Part shown: one piece after another, positions 1-7,014 of the stretch
Position numbering within the stretch: position 1 is the stretch's first letter
How the letters are laid out: each line of letters starts with the position of its first letter
Assembly: GCA_002319815.1 (NCBI GenBank)
Contig: DCFR01000026.1
Span: 1-7,882, forward strand
DNA from: Megamonas sp. UBA1799
GTDB lineage: Bacteria; Bacillota; Negativicutes; Selenomonadales; Selenomonadaceae
Length of the DNA: 7,882 nt
Reading direction: 5' to 3'
The notes under the pieces: model-generated
What the model was told of the DNA's origin: nothing
The model's database searches: none
Seen by the model: the letters and a program-made list of their open reading frames with translations, nothing else
Translations under genes and position numbers: made by a program

Positions 1-869
1 CAGTGGATGATCAGTCTGAGAACTGGCAGTTTTATCTTTCTCTTGCAGAGGTCGCTAGGAAATATGATGTTAAAATTTTACTGGTAAATCAGTGCCACAG
101 CCTTTATGGCCATTTTGTGCGCGGCTTTTGCTCTGATGCCGGCACGGCGGTGGAGTGGATTGATCGATTGAACAGGACAGTTGGCAGCGAGCAATTCGGT
201 TTTTGTCTCGATGTAGGAGCATGCAGTCTGTGCGGGCAGGATATGCGTGCTTTTTCGATTTGTTTGGGACAGCGTTTGCACGCCGTGATACTGCGTGATG
301 GCAATGGCGATACGGACAGCACTATGCTGCCGTTTACCGCCGTGCAGCAAGGGCAGCCACGCACCGATTGGCTGAATCTGATTCGTGGATTGCGGGAAGC
401 AGCGTTTGATGGTATATTGATTTTGGACTTTCAAGATACGGCGATGGCGTTTTCACCTTTGTTGCGCCCGTCTTTGCTGCAAATGGCAATGTCCGTTGGC
501 AAATATATCGCATGGCAGGTTGCTCTTGAAACGTTGCTGGCAAAGTATCCATCTCGGGTTCTTTTTGGCGCGGGCAATATGTGTCGTAATTATATGAAGT
601 GCTACGGCGAAAAATATCCGCCTCTTTTTACGTGTGATAATAACACAACCTTATGGGAAACTGAATTTTGCACTTTAACGGTCAAATCGCCTGAGGCGTT
701 ACGGAGTTTGCCACAAGAGTGCGCTATTTTTATCTGCAATATATATTATCGTGAAATCGAGACGCAGGTGCGGGCGATGGGCATTAAGAACCCGATTGTT
801 TATTTCAATGATGAATATATGCCTATGTTTTATTTCGATCGGTTGTACTGTGAAGAAAGGATTATGTGA
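1..869 (+). CDS. Degenerate sugar isomerase/epimerase-like TIM barrel fused to a Rossmann-like domain (5' partial)
   Basis: The reading frame is open to the left edge, so the GTG at base 3 is probably internal. Compared with the next gene, about 135 N-terminal residues are missing. Numbered from that GTG, residues 8-170 align with the C-terminal half of the neighbouring TIM barrel (shared FCxDxG, PFT and TDW blocks). The barrel positions that bind metal or substrate are mostly changed: V28 for Glu, A73 for His, R98 for His, T104 for Arg and D142 for Glu, with only D70 kept. Residues 185-275 form a second domain with FGAGNM (188-193), CDNN (211-214), W218 and KSPEAL (228-233). This resembles the small nucleotide-binding-like domain found in many surface-polysaccharide enzymes. 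Metal-dependent isomerase activity therefore looks unlikely; a binding or regulatory role is inference. The stop codon overlaps the next start (TGATG), which indicates translational coupling. Confidence 0.75.
   Translation, partial: VDDQSENWQFYLSLAEVARKYDVKILLVNQCHSLYGHFVRGFCSDAGTAVEWIDRLNRTVGSEQFGFCLDVGACSLCGQDMRAFSICLGQRLHAVILRDGNGDTDSTMLPFTAVQQGQPRTDWLNLIRGLREAAFDGILILDFQDTAMAFSPLLRPSLLQMAMSVGKYIAWQVALETLLAKYPSRVLFGAGNMCRNYMKCYGEKYPPLFTCDNNTTLWETEFCTLTVKSPEALRSLPQECAIFICNIYYREIETQVRAMGIKNPIVYFNDEYMPMFYFDRLYCEERIM
856..860 (+). promoter_or_regulatory. Ribosome binding site deciding the start of the second TIM-barrel gene
   Basis: AAAGG lies 8 bases before the ATG at 869 and only 5 bases before the in-frame GTG at 866. 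The spacing favours ATG 869, giving a 1-base stop/start overlap with the upstream gene. Confidence 0.55.
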
Positions 870-1825
870 TGGTGGAAATTGGCGTACAAACAAAAAATGT
901 TGTTTATGATATCGATCCAGAGACTGGTTTCCAATTGCTGCATCACCTCGGTTTTTCCTGCGCAGATTTCAGTTTGAACGGATATTTGCTGAACACGGAT
1001 ATTTATCAAAGGCAGGTGAATGCTTTTTTCAGCCAATCGATACAACAATTGGAGGATTTTTTTGCTTTGCATCGGGCCGGGGCTGCTGCGGCAGGGATAC
1101 GCATAAATCAGATGCATATGCCCTATCCGATTTATGTGCCGCAGGGGGGCGATGAGCTGAATGCGTATCTTTGGCAGCAGGTGGCGCCAAAAAGCATGCG
1201 ATTGTGTGCTTTTTTTGGCTGTCGCTATATTGTAATACATGGATTCAAACTGGCTCGTTTTGTTGGAGAAGAGGAAGAATGGCGGCAAACAGAGCGGTTT
1301 ATTGATTCTATTGCTCCGATGGCGCGGGAACTGGGAATTGTGATTTGTATTGAGAATCTGTATGACGGCATAGGGGGACACTTGGTGGAAGGGCCTTGCT
1401 GCGATGCACGCAAGGCTGCAGAGCGCATTGACCGTATCAATGATCGATATCAGGCGGAAGTATTGGGTTTTTGTTTCGATACGGGGCATGCCAATTTGCT
1501 CGGACTGAATTTTTCGGGGTTTTTACAAACGCTGGGGACGAGGTTAAAGGTATTGCATATTCATGATAATGACGGTATTCGGGATTTGCATCAGATTCCT
1601 TTTACGTTTGCCAGAACGCGGGAAAATAAGTCTTCAACGGATTGGAATGGTTTTTTGTCCGGGCTGCGCCAGATCGGGTTTCAACAGGTATTGAGTTTTG
1701 AAACGGCGCCGGTCTTGACTGCTTTTCCCCAAGGACTGAAAGAGGATGCTCTTGAGTTTATATCTCGGATTGGGAGTTTTTTTGCTTCTTCGCTGGAACG
1801 GCAGCAGATAAAGGTTGACGATTAA
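869..1825 (+). CDS. Sugar phosphate isomerase/epimerase-like TIM-barrel protein
   Basis: This 318-residue protein fits the AP-endonuclease-2/xylose-isomerase-like TIM-barrel family, which covers metal-dependent sugar isomerases and epimerases. The candidate divalent-metal ligands are all present: E162 (in IENLYDG), D204 (FDTGH), H232 (HIHDND) and E278 (SFETAP). H207 and R238 sit where related ketose 3-epimerases hold substrate. A His near residue 124 (VIHG) ends an earlier strand, and the length is typical of the family. No signal peptide is visible, so it is likely cytosolic. I chose ATG 869 over GTG 866 because of AAAGG spacing and the one-base overlap with the upstream stop. The upstream gene is a related but catalytically degraded copy, so the two may act as a pair. 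The substrate cannot be read from sequence; a role in making a sugar for the downstream glycosylation genes is inference. Hydrolase or endonuclease IV-type activity is less likely. Confidence 0.8.
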   Translation: MVEIGVQTKNVVYDIDPETGFQLLHHLGFSCADFSLNGYLLNTDIYQRQVNAFFSQSIQQLEDFFALHRAGAAAAGIRINQMHMPYPIYVPQGGDELNAYLWQQVAPKSMRLCAFFGCRYIVIHGFKLARFVGEEEEWRQTERFIDSIAPMARELGIVICIENLYDGIGGHLVEGPCCDARKAAERIDRINDRYQAEVLGFCFDTGHANLLGLNFSGFLQTLGTRLKVLHIHDNDGIRDLHQIPFTFARTRENKSSTDWNGFLSGLRQIGFQQVLSFETAPVLTAFPQGLKEDALEFISRIGSFFASSLERQQIKVDD

Positions 1826-1921
1826 GTTTTTAACCGCATTCGGGTTAGTTGCTATTTTATGGTATTATTATTTTTGATGTGGGGTCAGGGCCGCCGCATT
1901 TTTTAGGATGTGTATAGGTCA

Positions 1922-3025
1922 ATGGAATATGATTATTTGATTGTCGGCGCGGGTTTGTTTGGCGCGGTGTTTGCGCATGAGATGACGGCAAAAGGAAAAC
2001 GCTGCATGGTGCTGGAACGCCGGCCGCATGTGGGCGGCAATGTATATACTGAGGAAATCGCAGGCATTCAGGTGCATCGGTATGGCGCTCATATTTTTCA
2101 TACGAATGATGCTGCGGTATGGCAGTACGTCAACCGCTTTGCTGCGTTTAACCACTATATCAATGCGCCGATTGCCATGTATCAGGGGCGGGTTTATAAT
2201 CTGCCGTTTAATATGAATACATTTTATGCGATGTGGGGCGTTCGGACGCCGGCTGAGGCGCAGAAAAAGATTGCTGGGCAGATCGCCGCTGCAGGCATTG
2301 CGGAGCCGAAAAATCTTGAAGAGCAGGCAATTCGGCTGGTGGGGCAGGATATCTATGAACGGCTGATCAAAGGGTATACGGAAAAACAGTGGGGTCGCTC
2401 CTGTCGGGACTTGCCGGCGTTTATTATTCAGCGTCTGCCCGTGCGCTATACTTATAACAATAATTATTTTAATGCGCGCTGGCAGGGGATTCCCATTGGC
2501 GGGTACACGCAACTGGTGGAGAATTTACTGAAAGATATTCCGGTACAGTTGGGGAGCGATTATCTGACCGAGCGGGATAACTGGCAGGGGCGCTTTGGCC
2601 GATTGGTGTTTACGGGGCCGATGGACACGTATTATGATTTTGCTGAGGGTGCATTGGAATACCGGAGTTTGCGGTTTGAAACGGAAACGCTGGCCATGGA
2701 AAATTATCAGGGGAATGCGGTTGTGAATTATACGGAACGGAAGGTTCCCTATACGCGGGTCATTGAGCATAAGCATTTTGAGTTTGGCACGCAGCCGCAG
2801 ACGGTGGTGACCAGGGAGTATCCGCAGGCATGGAGCAAGGATGCCGAGCCGTATTATACGGTGAATGACGAGCGCAATAATGCTCTTTATTCGCAGTATG
2901 CCGCCAGAGCTGCTGTGGAGCCGCAAGTGCTGTTTGGCGGACGGCTGGGAAGTTACCGTTATTATGATATGGATCAGGTGATACGGGCGGCTTTGGATGC
3001 GGCGGAGGCCGAGATAAATGGCTAA
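1922..3025 (+). CDS. glf: UDP-galactopyranose mutase
   Basis: This 367-residue flavoenzyme interconverts UDP-galactopyranose and UDP-galactofuranose in the cytosol, supplying galactofuranose for surface glycans. The N-terminus has the FAD-binding GAGLFG motif (9-14), an acidic residue in LERR (31-34) and VGGN (37-40), followed by YGAHIFHT (54-61). Later conserved blocks include GYTEKQWG with W157, RLPVRY with R175, NYF (181-183), PYTRVIEHKHF with R279, PYY (310-312) and GRLGSYRYYDMD with R341 and Y346. These correspond to the substrate-binding Trp, Tyr and Arg residues known in bacterial enzymes, and the length matches the family. ATG 1922 is preferred over GTG 1910 because MEYDYLIVGAG begins just before the first beta strand, as in homologues. 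Its Shine-Dalgarno sequence is weak (AGG at 1916-1918, or AGGA at 1905-1908). It overlaps the next gene by 8 bases. No clear promoter was found in the 96-base gap upstream. Confidence 0.95.
   Translation: MEYDYLIVGAGLFGAVFAHEMTAKGKRCMVLERRPHVGGNVYTEEIAGIQVHRYGAHIFHTNDAAVWQYVNRFAAFNHYINAPIAMYQGRVYNLPFNMNTFYAMWGVRTPAEAQKKIAGQIAAAGIAEPKNLEEQAIRLVGQDIYERLIKGYTEKQWGRSCRDLPAFIIQRLPVRYTYNNNYFNARWQGIPIGGYTQLVENLLKDIPVQLGSDYLTERDNWQGRFGRLVFTGPMDTYYDFAEGALEYRSLRFETETLAMENYQGNAVVNYTERKVPYTRVIEHKHFEFGTQPQTVVTREYPQAWSKDAEPYYTVNDERNNALYSQYAARAAVEPQVLFGGRLGSYRYYDMDQVIRAALDAAEAEING
3004..3008 (+). promoter_or_regulatory. Strong ribosome binding site inside the end of glf
   Basis: A perfect GGAGG lies 9 bases before ATG 3018, within the last codons of glf. 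It fixes the glycosyltransferase start and supports translational coupling across the 8-base overlap. Confidence 0.75.
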
Positions 3026-4766
3026 AATTGCGGTTGTTTCAATGGTTAAAAATGAGGCGGACATCATTGAAAGTTTTGTGCGGCATGCATTGACGTTTGC
3101 CGATGTGTTGCTGGTGGCGGATCATCAGAGTACGGACGGTACGAGGGATATTCTGCAGGCCTTGGCAGCCGAAGGACTGCCGATTCGGATCGAGCTGCTG
3201 GCGATGGTGGAGCAGGCGCAGTCCGAAGTTGTGACGGCGCTGATGCAGCGGGCATTGAGCGAAGAAGCAGCCGATCTGGTGCTGCCGCTGGATGCGGATG
3301 AATTTTTGCTGCCGGATGATGAGGCGGCGGATGTCGACTCGGTATTACAGGCACTGCCGCTGGATCGGGTTTACAGTTTGGCCTGGGTACGGTATGCGCT
3401 CGACGCGCCAACGCAGGCAGCAGATGCTTTTTTGCTGCGTCGTCCCTGTCATCGTGAGGCGCAGGTAGAGCCGCTGCGTAAAGTGCTGGTGGGGAGGGAA
3501 GCAGCTATGAAAACGCAGCTGCGTATATCGCAGGGCAGCCATGTGGCGGTCATAGCAGGCGCGGCGGGTCCGCTGGCGTTGGAAGCGGAGCCGGTTGTCG
3601 GCGTGCATCTGGCGCATTTTCCCTGGCGTAGCGAGGTGCAGGCCGCGTCCAAAGCCGCTTGTGGCTGGTTGGCCAATGTAGCCAAGTATTCGCGGTATAC
3701 GGACATCGCGAATCATTGGCGGCGTGATTTTACGGCGCTTTTGTTGGGAGAGCGGTTGCCGGCGCTGCCCTTAAAAGCGCCTGTTGCCGCGAGCATACCA
3801 ACATCTTGCTGGGAAGTTACCTTGCGATATACAAAGCCTGAGGCCGGCGCTTTGGCAAATGTGCTGCGTTTTGGTGAGGCGCTGGCTGATGCCTATGCGG
3901 CGCAGCAGGTTGTGCAGCGGCAGCGGCACGTGGACTTTTTGCTGCCATGTTTTGGCGATGCGCCAGAGCTGTCGGAACGGCTGCAAAACGTTTGGCAGCA
4001 GACCTATCCCTACAGAAATGTTTTTGTGCTGGCGATGGACGGCGCGGATTTCGCTCGTCTGAGCAGCCTTACAAAGCCATTGACTGGGGTAACGGTGATG
4101 GATGGAACAGCGGATATGGCGTCGATGTTTGCTCGTTTGGCAAAGGCGGCTTCGGGCGCATATGTTCAATGGGTTTTTCCCGGTGACCGGCTGCAGCCGG
4201 TCAAGGTGCAGCGCATGCTGGTCAGTTTGGAAAGACAGCCGGAGCTGATGTTCGTTTTATCAAATGCCGCATCGCTGCCCGCTGTGCCGGGGCCGCTGCG
4301 GGTGGAAAGGGATTTGCCGTTGGACGGCGAGCTTTTTATCAAAGGCAACGGCCTGGAGCTTTGGCAATATTTGCTGCGAAGCGGCGTTCTGCCGTCGGGC
4401 GGCATAGCCTCGGTTTTGTTCCGCCGGGAGACGATGGAGCGGACCGGCTGGCTGCAGTCGGCGTTTGCCGGCGGGCGGCCATTATATTTATCCATGTGGG
4501 GACAGGTGCTGCCGCAGGCGATTGTCGGCGTGTTTGGCGAGGTGACATTGCGTTCTCCTGGTACGGTGCGGACAGCGGATGATTTTGTCTGGCAGCAATT
4601 GGAATGGTTTTGCTTGCTGGAAGAACAGGGCAAAGCGGGATCGGGGGCGCTTTCGCCGACCTATCGGGAAGGCAAACGCGCTTTTCGCGCCAGGGCTTCT
4701 GCCGCGGCTGCGTTTCAGGATCAAGTGACGCCGCAGCTCTATGCACAGTATCAGGCAATCTTATAA
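3018..4766 (+). CDS. Glycosyltransferase with two GT2-like domains
   Basis: A 582-residue protein. Residues 1-about 240 fit the GT2-like family of short GT-A transferases: VSMVKNEADII (7-17), DHQSTDGT (35-42) and the metal-binding DADEF (92-96), then VHLAHFPWRS (196-205), a His-bearing segment usual for this family. Residues about 305-540 form a second GT-A-like unit: VDFLLPCFGD (305-314), WQQTYPYRNVFVL (326-338) and WVFPGDRLQP (385-394), the last lying where a normal GT2 has an acidic DDD-type motif. The second unit therefore keeps only one of the usual aspartates and may be weak or non-catalytic. There are no membrane helices, so it is probably cytosolic. It is coupled to glf by overlap and followed 23 bases later by a GT41 enzyme, suggesting a role in building a galactofuranose-containing or other glycan on a protein or polysaccharide. 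Donor and acceptor are unknown. Confidence 0.85.
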   Translation: MAKIAVVSMVKNEADIIESFVRHALTFADVLLVADHQSTDGTRDILQALAAEGLPIRIELLAMVEQAQSEVVTALMQRALSEEAADLVLPLDADEFLLPDDEAADVDSVLQALPLDRVYSLAWVRYALDAPTQAADAFLLRRPCHREAQVEPLRKVLVGREAAMKTQLRISQGSHVAVIAGAAGPLALEAEPVVGVHLAHFPWRSEVQAASKAACGWLANVAKYSRYTDIANHWRRDFTALLLGERLPALPLKAPVAASIPTSCWEVTLRYTKPEAGALANVLRFGEALADAYAAQQVVQRQRHVDFLLPCFGDAPELSERLQNVWQQTYPYRNVFVLAMDGADFARLSSLTKPLTGVTVMDGTADMASMFARLAKAASGAYVQWVFPGDRLQPVKVQRMLVSLERQPELMFVLSNAASLPAVPGPLRVERDLPLDGELFIKGNGLELWQYLLRSGVLPSGGIASVLFRRETMERTGWLQSAFAGGRPLYLSMWGQVLPQAIVGVFGEVTLRSPGTVRTADDFVWQQLEWFCLLEEQGKAGSGALSPTYREGKRAFRARASAAAAFQDQVTPQLYAQYQAIL

Positions 4767-4789
4767 AATAAAATGCAGGTGAAAGCGAT

Positions 4790-6496
4790 ATGGGACAGAC
4801 AGAAAAGGCGTCATGGATGCAGACAGCGGAGCGATTTTTGGCACAGGGAGATTTTCGGGCAATGCGGGCCTGCGCCCGGGAAATTCTGGCCCGGGATCTG
4901 GATGATATGGATGGGTTGGCTCTTTTAGCCGAAGCGTCTTTGTATTTGCAGGAAATAGGCCCGGCTACTCGTCTGGTGCATCGCATTCAGGCCAGTGCAC
5001 CGCAAAATTTGCGGGCATTGTTGGTAGAGGCGATTCTGGCTGCCAATGAGTTCCAATTGGAACGCGAGATTGCCCTCTTGGAGCGGCTGTGGAAACTCGG
5101 GGAGGCAAAAGATGACCTGCCGATGTATGAGCAGGGTGTTTTAGACCGGGGCGGCTGCCATTTGGCGGATGCGTATGCTTTGCTGGCCGAGCCGGCGAAG
5201 GCGGCAGCCATGATGTTTGCCGTCAGCGGCCGTATGGCGGATCCGGCGCGGAAGGCGGAGCTTTACAGCAAGGCTCTTTTTATGACGAATTATTATACGC
5301 TGTCTACGGCGCGTTCGCTGGCGCTGCATGAAGGCTACAATGCGTTTTTCGGTGCGAAAGTGACGCTGCCGCATGAGGTGCAGGCGCTTTCTGAAGGCGA
5401 GCGTAAACTGCGCATTGGTTATATATCCCCGGATTTTCGCCAGCATGCGGTGGCGAACTTCTTGACGCCGTTCTTGCGGGATTATACCAAGCTTGATTTC
5501 ACCGTATATTGCTATATGGCTGGGCAGCCGGACGCCGTGACCAAGCGGTTTCATCGTTTTGCCGCTGCCTGGCGGGATATCCGGGGGCTTAGCGCGCGGG
5601 ATGCGGCGGCGCGTATTTATGAGGATCATATCGATATTCTGGTTGATTTTTCCGGACATTCGCAGGACAGCTGCTTGCCGGTGCTGGCTTACCGGCCGGC
5701 GCCGGTGCAGTTGTCCGGGATTGGGTATGTCAATACGACGGGCCTGCATGAAGTCGATTATTTTCTGTCGGATGGCTGCTGCCTGCCGCCGGGTGAAACG
5801 GTGCAGGGGTTCACGGAACAGATTGCGCGGCTGCCGCACAGCCAGCTGTGCTATGCTCCGGATATCATACAGCGGCTGCCGACGGCAGGGATTGTGCCGC
5901 CGTCGCAGTCCAATGGGTTTGTGACTTTTGGCAGTTTTAATAATTTTGCCAAAGTCAGCGATGAGACTTTGCTGTTGTGGCGGGCGATTCTGGAGCAGGT
6001 GCCGCGGTCGCGTTTGGTGATCAAGGGGAAAATCGCCAGTATTCCCGATGGACGGACCCGGGTGCTCAAACGCTTAGCAGCTTTTGGTATTGATTCGTCT
6101 CGCTTGGAGCTGCGGCCCTATAGCCCGGATTATCTTGAGCAGTACCGGGACATTGATATTGCGCTCGATACGGCGCCTTATAACGGGGGACTGACAACCT
6201 GCGAGGCGCTTATCATGGGCGTTCCGGTCGTGAGCCTGCGGGGCAAGACGCATGGCGCACGCTTTGGCGCCAGTATTCTGGAAAATGCCGGCGTGCCTGA
6301 GCTGGTAGCGGAAAGCGAAATGGAATATGTGAACAAAGCAGTGCAAATCGCTGCTGCGCCGAAGCTTTTAGCCCGCTTCCATGCAGGGCTGCGCGATACG
6401 CTGCTGCAGTCTCGTCTGATGGACAGCGCCGCTTATATGCGGGAGATGGAACAGCTGTATCGGCGTCTTTGGACGGATTATTGCCGACCATTGTAA
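4790..6496 (+). CDS. SPINDLY/O-GlcNAc-transferase-type glycosyltransferase (GT41) with helical-repeat N-terminus
   Basis: A 568-residue protein with two parts. Residues 10-190 are Ala/Leu-rich helices with TPR-like spacing, for example FLAQGDFRAMRACAREILA. Residues 206-565 match the catalytic region of O-linked GlcNAc transferases. Visible motifs are LRIGYISPDFRQH (207-219; H219 aligns with a conserved active-site His), IDILVDFSGHS (281-291), YRPAPVQLSGIGY (301-313), FGSFNNFAKVSDE (380-392; K388 aligns with the UDP-binding Lys), LDTAPYNGGLTTCEA (459-473) and MGVPVVSLRGKTHGAR (476-491). These enzymes move a sugar from a UDP-sugar to Ser/Thr of proteins. In bacteria, relatives near flagellar genes glycosylate flagellin. 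AGGTGA at 4777-4782 lies 7 bases before the ATG. It is the last gene of the glf-glycosyltransferase block, and no hairpin terminator follows it. The protein target and donor sugar are inferred, not shown. Confidence 0.9.
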   Translation: MGQTEKASWMQTAERFLAQGDFRAMRACAREILARDLDDMDGLALLAEASLYLQEIGPATRLVHRIQASAPQNLRALLVEAILAANEFQLEREIALLERLWKLGEAKDDLPMYEQGVLDRGGCHLADAYALLAEPAKAAAMMFAVSGRMADPARKAELYSKALFMTNYYTLSTARSLALHEGYNAFFGAKVTLPHEVQALSEGERKLRIGYISPDFRQHAVANFLTPFLRDYTKLDFTVYCYMAGQPDAVTKRFHRFAAAWRDIRGLSARDAAARIYEDHIDILVDFSGHSQDSCLPVLAYRPAPVQLSGIGYVNTTGLHEVDYFLSDGCCLPPGETVQGFTEQIARLPHSQLCYAPDIIQRLPTAGIVPPSQSNGFVTFGSFNNFAKVSDETLLLWRAILEQVPRSRLVIKGKIASIPDGRTRVLKRLAAFGIDSSRLELRPYSPDYLEQYRDIDIALDTAPYNGGLTTCEALIMGVPVVSLRGKTHGARFGASILENAGVPELVAESEMEYVNKAVQIAAAPKLLARFHAGLRDTLLQSRLMDSAAYMREMEQLYRRLWTDYCRPL

Positions 6497-6569
6497 TGCG
6501 CGTGATAGATTTTTGTTCTTGCTGTGTCGGCAAATGCACGGCTGAGGGAGAGCAGCGGTTATAAAGTTG

Positions 6570-6598
6570 TTGCTATTTCTTTCAAATGCATTTATAAT
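6570..6598 (+). promoter_or_regulatory. Sigma-A-type promoter for yjfB
   Basis: TTGCTA (6570-6575), a 17-base spacer and a perfect TATAAT (6593-6598) predict transcription from about 6605, roughly 35 bases before the yjfB start. The rest of the 143-base gap after the GT41 gene holds no supported gene and no clear terminator. A TAAAGTTG at 6562-6569 resembles a sigma-D -35 element, but no matching GCCGATAA-like -10 follows. Confidence 0.75.
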
Positions 6599-6639
6599 AA
6601 AGAAAGAATTACGCGCAGCGGGAAAGGATGCGGGCTTTT

Positions 6640-6828
6640 ATGGACATGGATATGAGTATAGCGGCTCTAAGCGTTGGCCTCAGCCAGAACAGAAGCAATG
6701 AGATGCTGGGCGTCTCGGTGCTGAAGCTGGACATGGATACGGCCGGGCAGGGCGCAGAAGCGATGTTGTCAGCCATGACGGGCAGCCTGGATCCCAATCT
6801 GGGCACGCATGTAGACGTAACAGCCTGA
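6640..6828 (+). CDS. yjfB: YjfB-family putative motility protein
   Basis: A small 62-residue protein with the layout of the YjfB family: an N-terminal IAALSxxLSQ block, a central LGVSVLKLDMDTA segment and a C-terminal DPNLGTHVDVTA ending. The family is small and cytosolic, and in Bacillus subtilis it belongs to the motility regulon; its biochemical role is not known. Four in-frame ATGs (6628, 6640, 6646, 6652) crowd the 5' end. The purine-rich GGGAAAGG (6620-6627) touches ATG 6628 and sits 12 bases before ATG 6640, so 6640 is the best of the upstream options. Family members usually begin just before IAALS, so 6652 cannot be excluded. It has its own promoter and follows the glycosylation genes. 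Its presence is the main hint that the upstream enzymes modify flagellin. Confidence 0.8.
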   Translation: MDMDMSIAALSVGLSQNRSNEMLGVSVLKLDMDTAGQGAEAMLSAMTGSLDPNLGTHVDVTA

Positions 6829-6896
6829 CTTTGCTTTACTGGTTTTGTCTGGGAAAAAATAGGACGGAATAAGGGCTAATGATACGAAAGTTTTTC

Positions 6897-6925
6897 TTGC
6901 TTTTTATGCAGAGCCCAATTATACT
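6897..6925 (+). promoter_or_regulatory. Sigma-A-type promoter for the zinc-ribbon gene
   Basis: TTGCTT (6897-6902), a 17-base spacer and TATACT (6920-6925) predict a start near 6931 and a leader of about 84 bases. The 186-base gap between yjfB and the zinc-ribbon gene otherwise shows only a leader hairpin and no terminator with a T-run for yjfB. Confidence 0.7.
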
Positions 6926-6928
6926 AAG

Positions 6929-6949
6929 AGACAAGGATGTCTTTTGTCT
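6929..6949 (+). promoter_or_regulatory. Leader hairpin with CsrA-like GGA loop
   Basis: AGACAA (6929-6934) can pair with TTGTCT (6944-6949), leaving GGATGTCTT in the loop. AGACAAGGATGT matches 11 of 12 positions of the known CsrA-binding consensus RUACARGGAUGU. A second GGATGT occurs at 6981-6986. The hairpin lies at the predicted mRNA 5' end, so the first stem bases may not be transcribed. Function is inference. Confidence 0.3.
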
Positions 6950-7014
6950 GAATTTTTTAGAGAATTAGTGAATCAGATCGGGATGTTCAAACACAAAAGG
7001 TGAGGGGATTTTTC

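Noticed and set aside
830..1489. Antisense open frame of 219 residues opposite the TIM-barrel gene
   Set aside because: The + strand frame has clear family motifs, and the antisense product has no recognisable domain or ribosome binding site.
1066..1790. T7 and G6 runs in the TIM-barrel gene as phase-variation tracts
   Set aside because: Runs near 1069, 1143 and 1778 are short (6-7 bases) and the frame is intact, so slippage control is not supported.
1829..1871. Weak inverted repeat AACC/GGTT and TATTAT boxes before glf as terminator or promoter
   Set aside because: The stem is only 4 pairs with no T-run, and neither TATTAT has a recognisable -35 at 16-18 bases.
4339..5839. Long antisense open frames (215 residues at 4339-4986 and 232 residues at 5141-5839)
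   Set aside because: They lie opposite well-recognised glycosyltransferase genes, show Arg/Pro/His-rich compositions typical of mirror reading of GC-rich codons, and have no recognisable motifs.
6521..6545. GCTGTG...CACGGC inverted repeat after the GT41 gene as terminator
   Set aside because: The stem has six pairs including a G-U, the loop is 10 bases, and no T-run follows.
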